64,000 nt of DNA from Rhodoluna sp. Its GTDB lineage: Bacteria; Actinomycetota; Actinomycetes; Actinomycetales; Microbacteriaceae. The notes beneath the pieces were generated by a model, which saw only the letters and a list, made by a program, of their open reading frames with translations, was not told where the DNA came from and did not search any database. Every line of letters begins with the position of its first letter. Within the stretch, counting starts at the first letter, position 1. Both the position numbers and the translations under genes were made by a program. This document shows, piece after piece, positions 45,578 through 56,000 of this stretch. The DNA is taken from NCBI GenBank assembly GCA_024641095.1, contig JAHEDR010000001.1, positions 322,387 through 386,386 on the forward strand, in the 5' to 3' direction.

Positions 45578-46966
45578 ATGATTAAGCCAGATTTCACCCA
45601 AGCCGTTCCAGCGGATCTTGGTACCGTGCACTTTGTAGGCATCGGTGGTTCTGGCATGAGCGGCATTGCCCGCATTCTCCTTGGTATGGGTCACAAAGTA
45701 ACTGGTAGTGACTTGCGAGACACATCAAACGTTGCAGCCTTACGTGAGCTAGGTGCCGAAATCTTTATTGGCCATGATGCCAAGCACCTTGGAAACCCAG
45801 ACACCGTTGTGGTTACCTCTGCACTTTGGCCAACCAACCCTGAGTACCTTTTGGCTAAAGAGCGCGGAATCCCGGTTATTCACCGTTCACAGGCTTTGGC
45901 TTACCTAACCTCTAAGCGCGAGGTTATTGCCGTAGCCGGAGCACACGGTAAAACCACGTGCACCGGCATGATCATCACCGCACTGCTTGACTTGGGTGAG
46001 GACCCGAGTTTTGTAAACGGTGGAGTAATTGCGGCTTTGAACGCTTCCTCGGCCAGCGGCACCGGCAACCTCTTTGTGATTGAAGCCGACGAATCAGATG
46101 GCTCGTTTCTGCACTATGACACTGCAGTTGCATTGATCACCAATGTTGATGCAGATCACCTAGATCACTACGGCAGCGAGGAAGCGTTTGAGGCTGAGTT
46201 TGCACGTTTTGCTCAAGGGGCCAAAGAGTTTATTGCCATCAGTTCCGATGACCCGGGTGCAGTTCGCGTTAGCCGTCTAATCAAAGATCACAGGGTTCTA
46301 ACCTTCGGCCGCGCAGACGACGCAACGGTTCGACTTTTTGATGTTGATGCTTCGGGAGCAAGGGTTTCGTTTGCAATCGAATTTGAAGGGCAAACCTACA
46401 AAGCCCAGCTTCGCGTTCCTGGCGAGCACAATGCAATCAATGCCGCCGGCGCATTTGCCGTATTGGTTGGCCTTGGCTTTGACCCGGCTAAATCAATTTC
46501 AGGAATTGAAACTTTTGGTGGCACCGAACGCCGCTTCGAGTTGCATGGGGAGAGCCGCGGCGTAAGTGTTTACGATGACTTCGCTCACCACCCAACCGAG
46601 GTGTCGGCAGCAATCAAAGCCGCTCGTGCTGTAGTTGGCAGCGGAAAGCTGATCACCGTATTCCAGCCACACCTTTACAGCAGAACTCGCCTAATGGCTA
46701 AAGAGTTTGCCGAAGCACTTTCGGCTTCGGATCAAGTAGTTGTACTCGATATTTATGCCGCGCGTGAAGATCCAGAGCCGGGTGTCACTGGTGCTCTTGT
46801 TTCCGATGCGTTCAAGAACCAAGCGCAAGTTCACTATGTACCCGAATGGAATGATGTGCCGGCTGTGGCAGCGAGTTTGGCCTCTGAAGGTGATTTCATT
46901 ATGACTATGGGCTGCGGAGATATTTACCGCATGGTGCCGGAACTTCTTGAAGCACTAGAGAAGTAA
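45578..46966 (+). CDS. murC: UDP-MurNAc-L-alanine ligase MurC
   Basis: Mur ligase of 462 aa adding L-Ala to UDP-MurNAc. [16 protein letters not shown]-loop [21 protein letters not shown] and [15 protein letters not shown] are diagnostic. ATG 45578 with AAGGA upstream is preferred to GTG 45560. It is one of the few dcw genes here that has its own gap (53 nt) and ribosome site. Confidence 0.95.
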   Translation: MIKPDFTQAVPADLGTVHFVGIGGSGMSGIARILLGMGHKVTGSDLRDTSNVAALRELGAEIFIGHDAKHLGNPDTVVVTSALWPTNPEYLLAKERGIPVIHRSQALAYLTSKREVIAVAGAHGKTTCTGMIITALLDLGEDPSFVNGGVIAALNASSASGTGNLFVIEADESDGSFLHYDTAVALITNVDADHLDHYGSEEAFEAEFARFAQGAKEFIAISSDDPGAVRVSRLIKDHRVLTFGRADDATVRLFDVDASGARVSFAIEFEGQTYKAQLRVPGEHNAINAAGAFAVLVGLGFDPAKSISGIETFGGTERRFELHGESRGVSVYDDFAHHPTEVSAAIKAARAVVGSGKLITVFQPHLYSRTRLMAKEFAEALSASDQVVVLDIYAAREDPEPGVTGALVSDAFKNQAQVHYVPEWNDVPAVAASLASEGDFIMTMGCGDIYRMVPELLEALEK

Positions 46967-47878
46967 TTGAAACGTCCCCAGTCCAGACCTACCGCCAAAA
47001 GATCGGCGGGATTGCCAAGCGCACCTGTCACCACGCCAAAGGGCAAGCCTGCAAAGAAATCTAAATTGCCTAAGGCTGCAGTGCAGCGCGAATCAAAGCG
47101 TCTTGGCCGCTTGCGAAAGACTCAAAAGGGGAGCGGCATTTTCTCTAGGCTTTCACCCGAAGCCAGAAAATTTACCGTTGTTTCACGTAGACGTAAAACA
47201 ATTTTCTTGACCCTGCTGATTTCTATGGGCTCATTGATCCTGTTGGTGCTCTCTACGATTTTCACGCCGCTTTTAGCCGTAGAAAAAATTGAAGTGGGCG
47301 GCATCACCAGGCTCAAAGAAAAATCAATTGTGAACGCCTTGCAGAGCCAAATTGGTAAGCCGCTTCCGTTGGTTATCCCAGCCGACATCTCTAAGGCCCT
47401 TGAGTCGTTCGCGCTGATCGAAAGCTTCTCGGTCATCAGCTTGCCTCCGCACACCTTGAAGATTCAGGTTGCCGAACGTCAACCAATCGGTGTAATTGTG
47501 ATTGGTGGCACGCACTATCTTTACGACCCGGCTGGAGTGCGAATTGGTATTGCTAATGGTTCCGAAGACCTACCTTTGATTTCAATCGAGGGAACACCTG
47601 AAAAATCAAAACAATTTGACGCTGCCATTGACGTGCTCATGGCACTTCCGGCAAGTCTGCTTGAGCGCGTTTCGGAGATTAACGCCAAGTCCAAAGACGA
47701 TGTCACATTGCGTCTCAGGGGATACGCTGGGCAGCGCATCATTTGGGGTGACGGTTCGGAATCAGTTTTGAAGTCAAAAGTTTTGGATGCACTGATTGCG
47801 AATCAGAAAAAATCGGATCGTGTGACCTTTGATGTCTCAAGTCCAAACGCGCCGGTCGTGCGCTATGGAAACTTTTAG
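46967..47878 (+). CDS. ftsQ: Cell division protein FtsQ
   Basis: Bitopic membrane protein of 303 aa. A long basic cytoplasmic N terminus (about 1-82), one TM helix (about 84-106), a POTRA domain (about 107-175, VEKIEVGGITRLKEKSIV) and an FtsQ/DivIB domain. The start is TTG 46967, immediately after the murC TAA, an uncommon start codon consistent with coupled translation. Confidence 0.9.
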   Translation: MKRPQSRPTAKRSAGLPSAPVTTPKGKPAKKSKLPKAAVQRESKRLGRLRKTQKGSGIFSRLSPEARKFTVVSRRRKTIFLTLLISMGSLILLVLSTIFTPLLAVEKIEVGGITRLKEKSIVNALQSQIGKPLPLVIPADISKALESFALIESFSVISLPPHTLKIQVAERQPIGVIVIGGTHYLYDPAGVRIGIANGSEDLPLISIEGTPEKSKQFDAAIDVLMALPASLLERVSEINAKSKDDVTLRLRGYAGQRIIWGDGSESVLKSKVLDALIANQKKSDRVTFDVSSPNAPVVRYGNF

Positions 47879-47960
47879 ACACACCATCTAACTTCCGCCT
47901 GTTGAGGCACTTAAGCACGTATTTTTTTCGCGCACGGTAATAAAAGAGCAGTAGTTTAAG

Positions 47961-47973
47961 CCTCAGGCTGAGG
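47961..47973. promoter_or_regulatory. Dyad CCTCAG-G-CTGAGG in the ftsZ upstream region
   Basis: Perfect inverted repeat with 6-bp arms around one base, 61 bp before the ftsZ GTG. Flanking TTTAAG and TTGAAC resemble parts of the dyad upstream of the second merR. It may act as an operator or as an mRNA hairpin. Confidence 0.4.
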
Positions 47974-47996
47974 TTGAACCTTTACTCCGTGCCCAG

Positions 47997-48010
47997 GTTG
48001 CGCAAGCAAC
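47997..48010 (+). promoter_or_regulatory. GNRA-capped hairpin in the ftsZ leader
   Basis: GTTGC-GCAA-GCAAC: a 5-bp stem closed by a GCAA tetraloop, 12 nt before the GGAGGA ribosome site of ftsZ. GNRA loops are unusually stable RNA elements, so it may tune mRNA stability or translation. Confidence 0.4.
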
Positions 48011-48033
48011 AAAAGCGAATGCGGAGGAATAGC

Positions 48034-49311
48034 GTGGGTCTGAACCAGAACTACCTAGCGGTTATCAAGGTTGTTGGCGTCGGCGGCGGCGGTGTGAATG
48101 CACTAAACCGCATGATTGATGCTGGCCTTCGTGGCGTTGAATTTGTTGCCATCAACACCGATGCACAGGCGCTGCTCATGAGCGAAGCCCACGTAAAGCT
48201 AGACATTGGTCGCGACCTAACTCGAGGTCTAGGTGCAGGTGCAGATCCTGAAATTGGTCGCCGTGCTGCTGAGGACCACTCAGATGAAATTGAAGCCGCA
48301 CTTCGTGGCGCAGACATGATTTTCGTAACCGCCGGTGAAGGTGGTGGTACCGGAACGGGTGCCGCTCCTGTGGTTGCTCGCATTGCAAAACAGCTTGACG
48401 CACTAACCGTTGGTGTGGTTACCCGCCCATTTGGTTTCGAGGGTAAGCGTCGTGCACAGCAGGCAGATGCCGGTATTGAAGTTCTTCGCGGTGAAGTAGA
48501 CACACTTATCGTTGTGCCAAACCAGCGACTACTTGAGTTGGTAAACAAGTCAGTTTCAGTTGTTGAAGCTTTCGCAACTGCAGACGACGTTCTTCGCGCA
48601 GGTGTGCAGGGCATCACCGATCTAATCACCACACCTGGATTGATCAACCTTGACTTCGCCGACGTTAAGTCAGTTATGAAGGGTGCAGGTTCTGCACTCA
48701 TGGGTATTGGAACCGCAAAGGGTGAAGACCGCGCGGTTCGTGCAGCTGAGCTAGCTGTTTCTAGCCCACTGCTTGAAGCCAGCATCGATGGCGCACACGG
48801 TGTGCTTCTTTTGGTGCAGGGTGCTTCAGACCTTGGACTACACGAAATCGATGAGGCCGCACGCCTGGTACAAGAAGCTGTTAGCCCAGAAGCAAACATC
48901 ATCTACGGAACCACAATCGACGACACACTTGGCGACGAAGTTCGCATCACGGTTATCGCTGCTGGTTTCGATGGTGGATTGCCAAAGGTGCGCAAAGTTG
49001 AGCGCAAGCCTTTTGCAGAGCCAGTAGCCGCTCAGGCTGCTCCAGTTGCTCAGGCAACAAGCACATCTTGGTTTGCAGATTCTGCTGCTCCGGCAACTGA
49101 GTCAATCGATGTTGAAGCCGTTAACTCTTACTACGCAGAGCCAGCTGCTGATGCAACCGCACCCAGCACCCCTGCAGCGTTTAGAGACTCAAACGATTTT
49201 GAAACCCCAGCCGAGCGCGCAGAAGAAAACAAGTCTGCTGCCGGCAACAAGTTTCAGTCTGCAGACGGAACCTGGGGCGACGACCTCGACATCCCAGATT
49301 TCCTTCGCTAA
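48034..49311 (+). CDS. ftsZ: Cell division GTPase FtsZ
   Basis: Tubulin homologue of 425 aa that forms the Z ring. Tubulin signature [17 protein letters not shown], and GTP-site [13 protein letters not shown] are intact. A variable linker (about 320-415) leads to the C-terminal [10 protein letters not shown] peptide that binds SepF and other anchors. The start is GTG 48034 with GGAGGA at 48023-48028; the in-frame extension upstream to 47974 has no conserved sequence. Confidence 0.97.
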   Translation: MGLNQNYLAVIKVVGVGGGGVNALNRMIDAGLRGVEFVAINTDAQALLMSEAHVKLDIGRDLTRGLGAGADPEIGRRAAEDHSDEIEAALRGADMIFVTAGEGGGTGTGAAPVVARIAKQLDALTVGVVTRPFGFEGKRRAQQADAGIEVLRGEVDTLIVVPNQRLLELVNKSVSVVEAFATADDVLRAGVQGITDLITTPGLINLDFADVKSVMKGAGSALMGIGTAKGEDRAVRAAELAVSSPLLEASIDGAHGVLLLVQGASDLGLHEIDEAARLVQEAVSPEANIIYGTTIDDTLGDEVRITVIAAGFDGGLPKVRKVERKPFAEPVAAQAAPVAQATSTSWFADSAAPATESIDVEAVNSYYAEPAADATAPSTPAAFRDSNDFETPAERAEENKSAAGNKFQSADGTWGDDLDIPDFLR

Positions 49312-49328
49312 ATTCTTCAACGCAATTC

Positions 49329-50024
49329 GTGAGTGCATTAGCCGAGCGTTTAACCGAGGTTGAGGAACGTATCTCTGCCGCCGCCTCGCGCGCTAATCGA
49401 GACCGTAGTGAAATTGAACTGATTGTTGTCACGAAGAATCACCCTGCTCAACTGGTTCTTGATCTTCTTGACTTGGGTGTGAACTCATTCGGTGAGAATC
49501 GCGACCAAGAGGCGGCTCCCAAAGCGGCCGAAGTCGCGTCGGCAACTGCCGGAAAAGAGTTCAACTACTTATGGCATTTCATCGGTCAGCTTCAGTCCAA
49601 TAAGGTTCGTTCGGCTTTGAGTTACGCATCGGTGGTTCATTCACTTGATCGCCCGTCACTTCTTGATGCCCTGATAAAGGCAAGCGCGGAACGAACCAAC
49701 CCACTTGAGGTGTTCATTCAGTTGAACCTCACCGATGACCCCGGCCGTGGAGGCATTGAGCCTAAAGATCTACTGTCTTTTGCCGAGCAGGTAGCAAGCG
49801 CCTCATGCCTGCGCCTAAAGGGTGTCATGGGGGTTGCCTCCCTAGATAAGGCACCAGAACAAGACTTTGAAACAATCCAAAAGGCAAGTCAGTCGCTGGT
49901 CGAGGTCTTTCCGGAGGCCAAATACATCTCGGCGGGCATGTCCGAGGACTTTGAGGCAGCTATTGACTTTGGTGCGACACACTTGCGCGTTGGCAGCGCA
50001 ATAACTGGAAAACGTCAGTACTAG
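49329..50024 (+). CDS. PLP homeostasis protein, YggS family
   Basis: Pyridoxal-phosphate-binding protein of 231 aa (YggS/PLPBP), a monomeric alanine-racemase-like barrel without known catalysis. IELIVVTKNHPAQ contains the PLP lysine, followed by FGENRDQEAAPKA, WHFIGQLQSNKV, and SAGMSEDFEAAIDFGATHLRVGSAITG. The start is GTG 49329, 17 nt after ftsZ. The yfiH gene often found between ftsZ and this gene is absent. Confidence 0.93.
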   Translation: MSALAERLTEVEERISAAASRANRDRSEIELIVVTKNHPAQLVLDLLDLGVNSFGENRDQEAAPKAAEVASATAGKEFNYLWHFIGQLQSNKVRSALSYASVVHSLDRPSLLDALIKASAERTNPLEVFIQLNLTDDPGRGGIEPKDLLSFAEQVASASCLRLKGVMGVASLDKAPEQDFETIQKASQSLVEVFPEAKYISAGMSEDFEAAIDFGATHLRVGSAITGKRQY

Positions 50025-50065
50025 CAATATTCTTGGACTGTAAGAGTCCTCAGGAGGATACGTAA

Positions 50066-50494
50066 ATGGCAGGTCTAATTTCACAGGTTTCAGGCTGGCT
50101 TGGTCTAGCTGACGAAGGCGAAGCCCTTCCACCGCGCCCGGTTTCATCTGGTGCCGGAGAGGCTCGTCCGGTAGCTCGCGTTGCTCCAATGCGTCCACGT
50201 CGTGGCGTCACCGAGGTCAACGAGATTTACACAATTGAACCTCGCACCTACGCAGAGGCTCCAGAGGTGGCTGCAAACTACCGCCTCGGCATTCCGGTGA
50301 TCGTAAACATGGGCGACATGTCAGAGCTTGATTCTCGCCGCATGCTTGATTTCATGTTGGGTCTAAAAGAAGGTCTAGAGGGGCACCTAAAGCGTGTAAC
50401 TCCAAAGGTTTTCCTGCTAACTCCTAACCACGTTGCAGTTAACAACGAAGACGACGAAACTGAGGCGCAAGACGACCTTCTAGTTCGTCCGTAA
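50066..50494 (+). CDS. sepF: Cell division protein SepF
   Basis: A 142-aa FtsZ membrane anchor. An N-terminal amphipathic segment (GLISQVSGWLGL), a disordered linker, and the SepF domain (about 60-135: VIVNMGDMSELDSRRMLDFMLGLKEGLEG). In actinobacteria lacking FtsA, SepF tethers FtsZ to the membrane. GGAGGA precedes the ATG. Confidence 0.95.
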   Translation: MAGLISQVSGWLGLADEGEALPPRPVSSGAGEARPVARVAPMRPRRGVTEVNEIYTIEPRTYAEAPEVAANYRLGIPVIVNMGDMSELDSRRMLDFMLGLKEGLEGHLKRVTPKVFLLTPNHVAVNNEDDETEAQDDLLVRP

Positions 50495-50509
50495 TTTCAA
50501 ACTTTTAAA

Positions 50510-50797
50510 ATGGGCCCGATAGCAGTCGTCATTTGGTGGCTGCTTCAGGCCTATTTTTTCGCCCTGGTTGCCCGCCTGTTCGTTGACCTAGCCTTATCGG
50601 TGAATCGCGGTTGGCGCCCAAGGGGTCTTTTGCTGCCAATCATTGAAATTATCCTCACCATCACAGATCCAGCAATCAAGCAGGTTCGCCGCATAATTCC
50701 ACCGATACGCGTTGGTGCAATCCAATTCGACCTGGGTTGGACGGCTTTAGTTTTCGCGATTTTCTTCCTGCAGCGCCTGGTTTTATCGGTCGCTTAG
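50510..50797 (+). CDS. YggT family membrane protein
   Basis: A 95-aa integral membrane protein with two hydrophobic segments, one near each end. The central TDPAIKQVRRIIPPIRVG is the YggT signature. The function is unknown; the gene regularly lies between sepF and divIVA. The ribosome site is weak. Confidence 0.88.
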   Translation: MGPIAVVIWWLLQAYFFALVARLFVDLALSVNRGWRPRGLLLPIIEIILTITDPAIKQVRRIIPPIRVGAIQFDLGWTALVFAIFFLQRLVLSVA

Positions 50798-50835
50798 CCC
50801 CATATTTTCTTATCAGGCCAGGTTTAGGGCCAATA

Positions 50836-50899
50836 AAAGAGGTAACCTTTACCTCTGAGGCCGATTCCCCGACGGCCTAGATCGTAAAGAGGTAAGAAT
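50836..50899 (+). promoter_or_regulatory. divIVA leader with mutually exclusive pairing to the ribosome site
   Basis: AAAGAGGTAA occurs twice: at 50836-50845 and at 50886-50895, where it is the divIVA ribosome site (7 nt before ATG 50900). TTACCTCT (50849-50856) is perfectly complementary to AGAGGTAA in both copies. Between them AGGCCG (50858-50863) pairs with CGGCCT (50873-50878). One fold (upstream copy with the complement) leaves the ribosome site free; the other sequesters it. Confidence 0.5.
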
Positions 50900-51604
50900 A
50901 TGCCGTTGACTCCAGAAGACGTGGTCAATAAGAGATTCCAGCCAACCAAATTCCGTGAAGGCTATGACCAGGACGAAGTAGATGATTTCCTCGATGAAAT
51001 CGTTATCGAGCTTCGCCGTCTAACCCAGGAAAACGAAGACCTTCGTCAGCGTTTGCTTGCTTCGGAATCGCGCATCGCAGAATTGCAGCGCAGCGGAGCC
51101 GGCCTAGTTGCCGAGATCAACAGCGGAACTGCAGAGAGCGCTCTTGCCAGCACAACCGCTTCAATTGCACCAAGCAACGTGAGCGCATTCCCTGAGGCAA
51201 CTCAGGATCCATCAACTCTTGACACAAGCAACACCAACAACCTTCTTCAGCTTGCTCGCAAGTTGCACGAGGAGCACGTTCGTGAAGGTCTTGCAAAGCG
51301 CGACGCACTAATTGCCGAAGGTCACGCAACCGCTGCACGTGTTGTTCGCGAAGCAGAAGCACAGCAGCGCGCAGACATGAGTCGCCTAGAGCAAGAAAAG
51401 GCTTTGATCGAGCACCGAATTCAGGAGCTGCGCAGTTTTGAACGCGAGTACCGCTTGAAGTTGAAGGCGTACATCGAGAACCAGCTTGCCGACCTTGAAG
51501 AATCAACAGCAGCTCCAGCCGAGCGCCCAAGCGCGGCTATTGAAGGCGGCTTTGGTTTCGGCGGTCAGACCTTTAATCCAAGCGGCTTTTCAGCTGGCAA
51601 CTAA
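50900..51604 (+). CDS. divIVA: Polar growth / septum protein DivIVA (Wag31)
   Basis: Coiled-coil scaffold of 234 aa that marks negatively curved membrane. N-terminal DivIVA domain LTPEDVVNKRFQPTKFREGYDQDEVDDFLDEI split across about residues 3-35, then coiled coil, a Ser/Thr/Ala-rich linker (about 70-115), a second long coiled coil (about 115-205) and a Gly/Phe tail. In actinobacteria it organises polar cell-wall growth. It follows a structured leader. Confidence 0.96.
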   Translation: MPLTPEDVVNKRFQPTKFREGYDQDEVDDFLDEIVIELRRLTQENEDLRQRLLASESRIAELQRSGAGLVAEINSGTAESALASTTASIAPSNVSAFPEATQDPSTLDTSNTNNLLQLARKLHEEHVREGLAKRDALIAEGHATAARVVREAEAQQRADMSRLEQEKALIEHRIQELRSFEREYRLKLKAYIENQLADLEESTAAPAERPSAAIEGGFGFGGQTFNPSGFSAGN

Positions 51605-51608
51605 TTAA

Positions 51609-52115
51609 TTGTTTAAGAGCAACCCCGTACTAATTCGGCAACTCTGGTTGTTGGGTTGCGCTTGGCTTGTAATTGCTGCAGATCAGGCAATCAAGAACTA
51701 TTTGCTGGTTACTTTGGTTCCGGGTCAGCCTCAGGATTTAATTGGCAGCCTAGTTAGGTTGAACCTTACCTTCAATGATTCCGCCGCATTCTCAATCGGT
51801 TTCGGCGCAACTTGGATTTTCACAATCATCTCTACAGCTGCAGCACTGTTTCTTATCGGCTACGGTTTCAAAATTGAAACCACTGGCTGGGCTGTCATGG
51901 CAGGCATTTTGCTTGGTGGAGTCTGCGGAAATCTAATCGACAGGCTCATTAGACAACCGGGATTTGCGGTTGGTCATGTGGTTGATTACATCCAGGTGCC
52001 ATTCAACTTTCCAATTTTCAATTTCGCCGACATGGCAATTTTTTGCATCTGCAGTTTGTCGGTAATTCGAATTCTTCGCGGTGATTCAATTGGCCGCAAG
52101 CCAATCAAAAAATGA
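51609..52115 (+). CDS. lspA: Lipoprotein signal peptidase LspA
   Basis: Membrane aspartyl protease of 168 aa that cleaves prolipoprotein signal peptides. Four TM segments; [26 protein letters not shown] (first catalytic Asp) and FNFADMAIF (second Asp) are present. The start is TTG 51609, 4 nt after the divIVA stop; no better in-frame start exists before the first TM helix. The stop overlaps rluD by 4 nt. A likely substrate, the CtaC lipoprotein, is encoded at 62756. Confidence 0.92.
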   Translation: MFKSNPVLIRQLWLLGCAWLVIAADQAIKNYLLVTLVPGQPQDLIGSLVRLNLTFNDSAAFSIGFGATWIFTIISTAAALFLIGYGFKIETTGWAVMAGILLGGVCGNLIDRLIRQPGFAVGHVVDYIQVPFNFPIFNFADMAIFCICSLSVIRILRGDSIGRKPIKK

Positions 52116-53035
52116 GCGAGACTAAATTACTTCCTGTGCCAGATGGCTTAGCGGGGGAGCGCGCAGACGCAGGTCTTGCCAAGTTGATGGGTTTGTCTCG
52201 TTCTGCTGCTGCAGATCTACTGACCGACGGCCATGTTCTACAGAACTCCAAAACAATTGGTAAGTCAGACCGGCTAATTGATGGTGCAGTGCTTGAGGTC
52301 TCAATGCCTGAGAAGAAAAATGCCCTCGAGATCGTGCCAGCTTTAGTTGATGGCTTCAAAATCGTTTATCAAGACGAAGACATCATTGTTATCGATAAGC
52401 CTGCTGGTGTTGCATCGCACCCATCGGTGGGTTGGGATGGTCCAACCGTTCCAGGTTGTTTGTTGGCTTTGGGTGTGCAGATTGCAACCTCCGGGGCACA
52501 GGAGCGTCAGGGAATTGTTCAACGTCTAGATGCTGGAACCAGCGGACTAATGACGCTTGCCAAATCTGAGATTGCATATTCAAGGCTCAAGCAGGCATTC
52601 CGTGATCGCACCGTGCACAAGGTTTATCACGCAGTAATTCAAGGCTTAGCAGATCCGCTATCGGGAACATTCGATGCACCTATCGGTCGTCACCCAAAAG
52701 CGGAGTTCAAATTTGCGGTCATGAAAGATGGCAAACACTCGGTCACCCACTACGAAACTATCGAGGCCTTTAGATCAGCCTCGCTGGTTGAAATTGTTTT
52801 AGAGACCGGTAGGACTCACCAAATTAGGGTCCATTTTTCAGCTTTCCGTCACCCGCTAGTGGGAGACACCATGTACGGCGCCGACCCAACCCTGGCCGCC
52901 AAGGTTGGCCTAGACAGGCAGTGGCTCCATGCCATGCGCTTGAGCTTTGAACATCCAACCAAGGGTCACCAGGTTGAGTTCACCAGCGAGTACCCAAGCG
53001 AGTTGGTGCACGCGCTGGATGTTTTGCGCGGGTAG
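52112..53035 (+). CDS. rluD: 23S rRNA pseudouridine synthase, RluD-like
   Basis: A 307-aa pseudouridine synthase of the RluA/RluD family. An N-terminal S4 domain (about 14-65), then [16 protein letters not shown] and the catalytic [11 protein letters not shown] with Asp140; the usual preceding His of HRLD is Gln here. [12 protein letters not shown] is the C-terminal family motif. ATG 52112 overlaps the lspA stop. The lspA-rluD pair is widespread. Confidence 0.92.
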   Translation: MSETKLLPVPDGLAGERADAGLAKLMGLSRSAAADLLTDGHVLQNSKTIGKSDRLIDGAVLEVSMPEKKNALEIVPALVDGFKIVYQDEDIIVIDKPAGVASHPSVGWDGPTVPGCLLALGVQIATSGAQERQGIVQRLDAGTSGLMTLAKSEIAYSRLKQAFRDRTVHKVYHAVIQGLADPLSGTFDAPIGRHPKAEFKFAVMKDGKHSVTHYETIEAFRSASLVEIVLETGRTHQIRVHFSAFRHPLVGDTMYGADPTLAAKVGLDRQWLHAMRLSFEHPTKGHQVEFTSEYPSELVHALDVLRG

Positions 53036-53097
53036 TCTGGTGTTTCGCCCAATCTGATTCTTAGGTTCGGTCCCACAGCAACAGGAAGGTCCCAGCC

Positions 53098-56000
53098 ATG
53101 TCTGGCAACTCGTCAAAGAACGACTCATTCGTTCACCTTCATGTTCACACCGAGTATTCGATGCTCGATGGTGCTGCCAGAGTAAAACCACTTATTGAAG
53201 CAGCAGTTGCACAGGGCATGCCGGCAATTGGCATCAGCGATCACGGAAACAACTTCGGCGCTTTTGATTTTTACAAAACTGCAAAGTCAGCTGGCATCAA
53301 ACCAATCATTGGTATTGAGGCTTACCTTTCACCTGGAACTCCAAGACAAGATAGAAGTCGAGTTCGCTGGGGTAGCGGTGGCGAAGACGACATCTCTGGT
53401 GGTGGCGCGTTTACTCACATGACGATGTTCGCTGAAAACACCGATGGCATGTACAACCTGTTCCGTATGTCTTCTATGGCTTGGCTAGATGGTTTTTATT
53501 TCAAGCCGCGTATGGACCGTGAACTGTTGCAAACCTATGGTAAAGGTGTAATCGCAACCACCGGTTGTGCCTCAGGTGAAATCCAGACTCGTCTTCGACT
53601 TGGTCAATATGAAGAAGCCAAGAAGGCAGCCGGAGAATTCCAAGAGATTTTTGGAAAAGAAAACTACTTTGCCGAAATCATGGATCACGGTCTAGACATT
53701 GAAAGACGTTCAATGGCCGACCTTCTCAAGTTGGCAAAAGAACTAAACATGCCGCTGCTGGCAACCAACGACCTTCATTACACAAATGCCGGCGACGCCG
53801 CGGCACATGAAGCGCTGCTCTGTGTGCAATCGGGTTCCACGCTGGTTGACCCAACCAGATTCAAATTTGATTCCCAAGAGTTCTATTTAAAGACTCCTCA
53901 GCAGATGCGCGATCTTTTTCCAGATCACCCAGAGGCCTGCGACAACACTCTGCTGATTGCCGAGCGTTGCAACGTTGAGTTCAAAGAACGCGAACTAATG
54001 CCGCGTTTCCCAACTCCAGATGGCCACACTGAAGCCACTTGGTTTGAGCAAGAAGTTGCGGCGGGAATGCAGCGACGTTACAAGGGTCAAATTCCTGAGG
54101 CGCAGGCAAAGCAAGTTTCATATGAAGTTGAAGTTATTAAGCAGATGGGTTTCCCGGGCTACTTCTTGGTTGTTGCCGACTTTATTGCTTGGGCAAGAGC
54201 GCAGGGTATTCGCGTGGGTCCTGGCCGTGGTTCGGCTGCCGGCTCAATCGTTGCCTACGCACTTGGTATCACCGAGCTTGACCCGGTTAAGCACGGGCTC
54301 ATTTTTGAGCGCTTCCTGAACCCAGAACGTGTATCGATGCCTGATATCGATGTTGACTTTGACGATCGTCGTCGCGGTGAAGTGATTCGCTATGTTTCCG
54401 ATAAGTATGGCGACGACCGCGTTGCGCAGATTGTAACCTTTGGAACCATCAAGGCAAAGCAGGCGCTAAAGGATGCCGGCCGTGTATTGGCTATGCCTTA
54501 CGCGGTTGGTGAAAAACTCACCAAGGCAATGCCGCCAATGGTTCTTGGTCGTGACATTGCACTAAACGATTTGATTGACAAGAAATCTGAGCGCTACAAA
54601 GAAGCAGCAGACTTCCGAGAATTAATTGAGAACGACGACGATTCCGCAAAGGTGTTTCAGCTCGCGCAGGGCCTTGAGTCTCTAAAGCGCCAGTGGGGCG
54701 TGCACGCCGCCGGTGTAATCATGTCGGCCGAACCTTTGATTGATGTCATTCCAATCATGAAGCGCGATGAAGATGGCGCAATCATCACTCAGTTCGATCA
54801 ACCACCTTGTGAAAAACTTGGGCTTTTGAAGATGGACTTCTTGGGCCTTCGTAACCTCACGGTGCTAGATGACACTCTGGCCAACATCAAATCAAACCGC
54901 GGTGAAACCGTTGTTCTCGAGGATCTTGATCTGGATGCAGATCCAGCCACCTTTGAATTGCTTTCGCGCGGTGACACCCTGGGTGTTTTTCAGCTAGACG
55001 GCAATGCCATGCGCTCTTTGCTCAGGCTGCTAAAGCCAAGTTTGTTCGAGCACATCTCTGCGGTTATTGCTCTATACCGCCCAGGGCCAATGGGTATGAA
55101 CTCGCACACCAACTATGCGCTTCGTAAGAACGGTCAACAAGAAGTTGATTCCGTTCACCCGGAACTTTCGCAGTCTCTGTCTGAAGTTTTGGATCCAACC
55201 TACGGACTCATTGTTTATCAAGAGCAGGTAATGGCTGCTGCGCAAAAGGCTGCAGGTTTCACGCTTGGAAAAGCCGACTTGCTTCGCCGTGCGATGGGTA
55301 AGAAAGATAAAGACGAGCTAGACCGTCAGTACCAGGGCTTCTCAGACGGTATGAAATCAAATGGCTATTCAGACGCAGCGGTAAAGGCCCTGTGGGACAC
55401 GCTGCTTCCATTTGCTGACTACGCCTTTAACCGTGCGCACTCCGCTGCTTATGGTGTGCTTTCTTATTGGACTGCGTATCTAAAGGCAAACTATCCAGCC
55501 GAATACATGGCGGCACTTCTAACCTCGGTTGGTGATTCTAAGGACAAGCTTGGAATGTACCTAAGTGAGTGCCGTCGTATGGGTATTCAAGTTTTGGCTC
55601 CAGATGTAAATGAATCCATTGCTGCATTTAGCGCGGTTGGTAAAGACATTCGATTCGGCCTGGGCGCAGTGCGAAACGTTGGCCTGAACGTGGTGGATGG
55701 CATCAAACGCACGCGCGAGGAGAAGGGCAGATTCACTTCGTTCTACGACTTCCTTCGCAAGGTTCCGGCAATTGTTTGTTCAAAGCGTGTGGTGGAGTCC
55801 TTGATTAAGGCCGGAGCATTCGATTCCCTTGGTCACACTCGTCGATCGCTATTCGACATCGCCGAAGAGGCCGTGGATTCTCAGGCCTCGCTCAAAAAGA
55901 ATGAGGCGGTTGGTCAGGTTGATCTGTTTGGTTCAATGTTTGACGATGCCATGGCAGATAGTTCTTTCTCGGGTTCGGTACCAGATAGACCTGAGTGGCA

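Noticed and set aside
48051-48902. A 283-aa open frame antisense to ftsZ
   Set aside because: Ser/Ala/Pro-rich low-complexity translation, no ribosome site or family motif; explained by codon bias of ftsZ.
50838-50856. The AGAGGTAA/TTACCTCT hairpin as a terminator of yggT
   Set aside because: AT-rich short stem with no T run after it, and its arm matches the divIVA ribosome site, which fits a regulatory role better.
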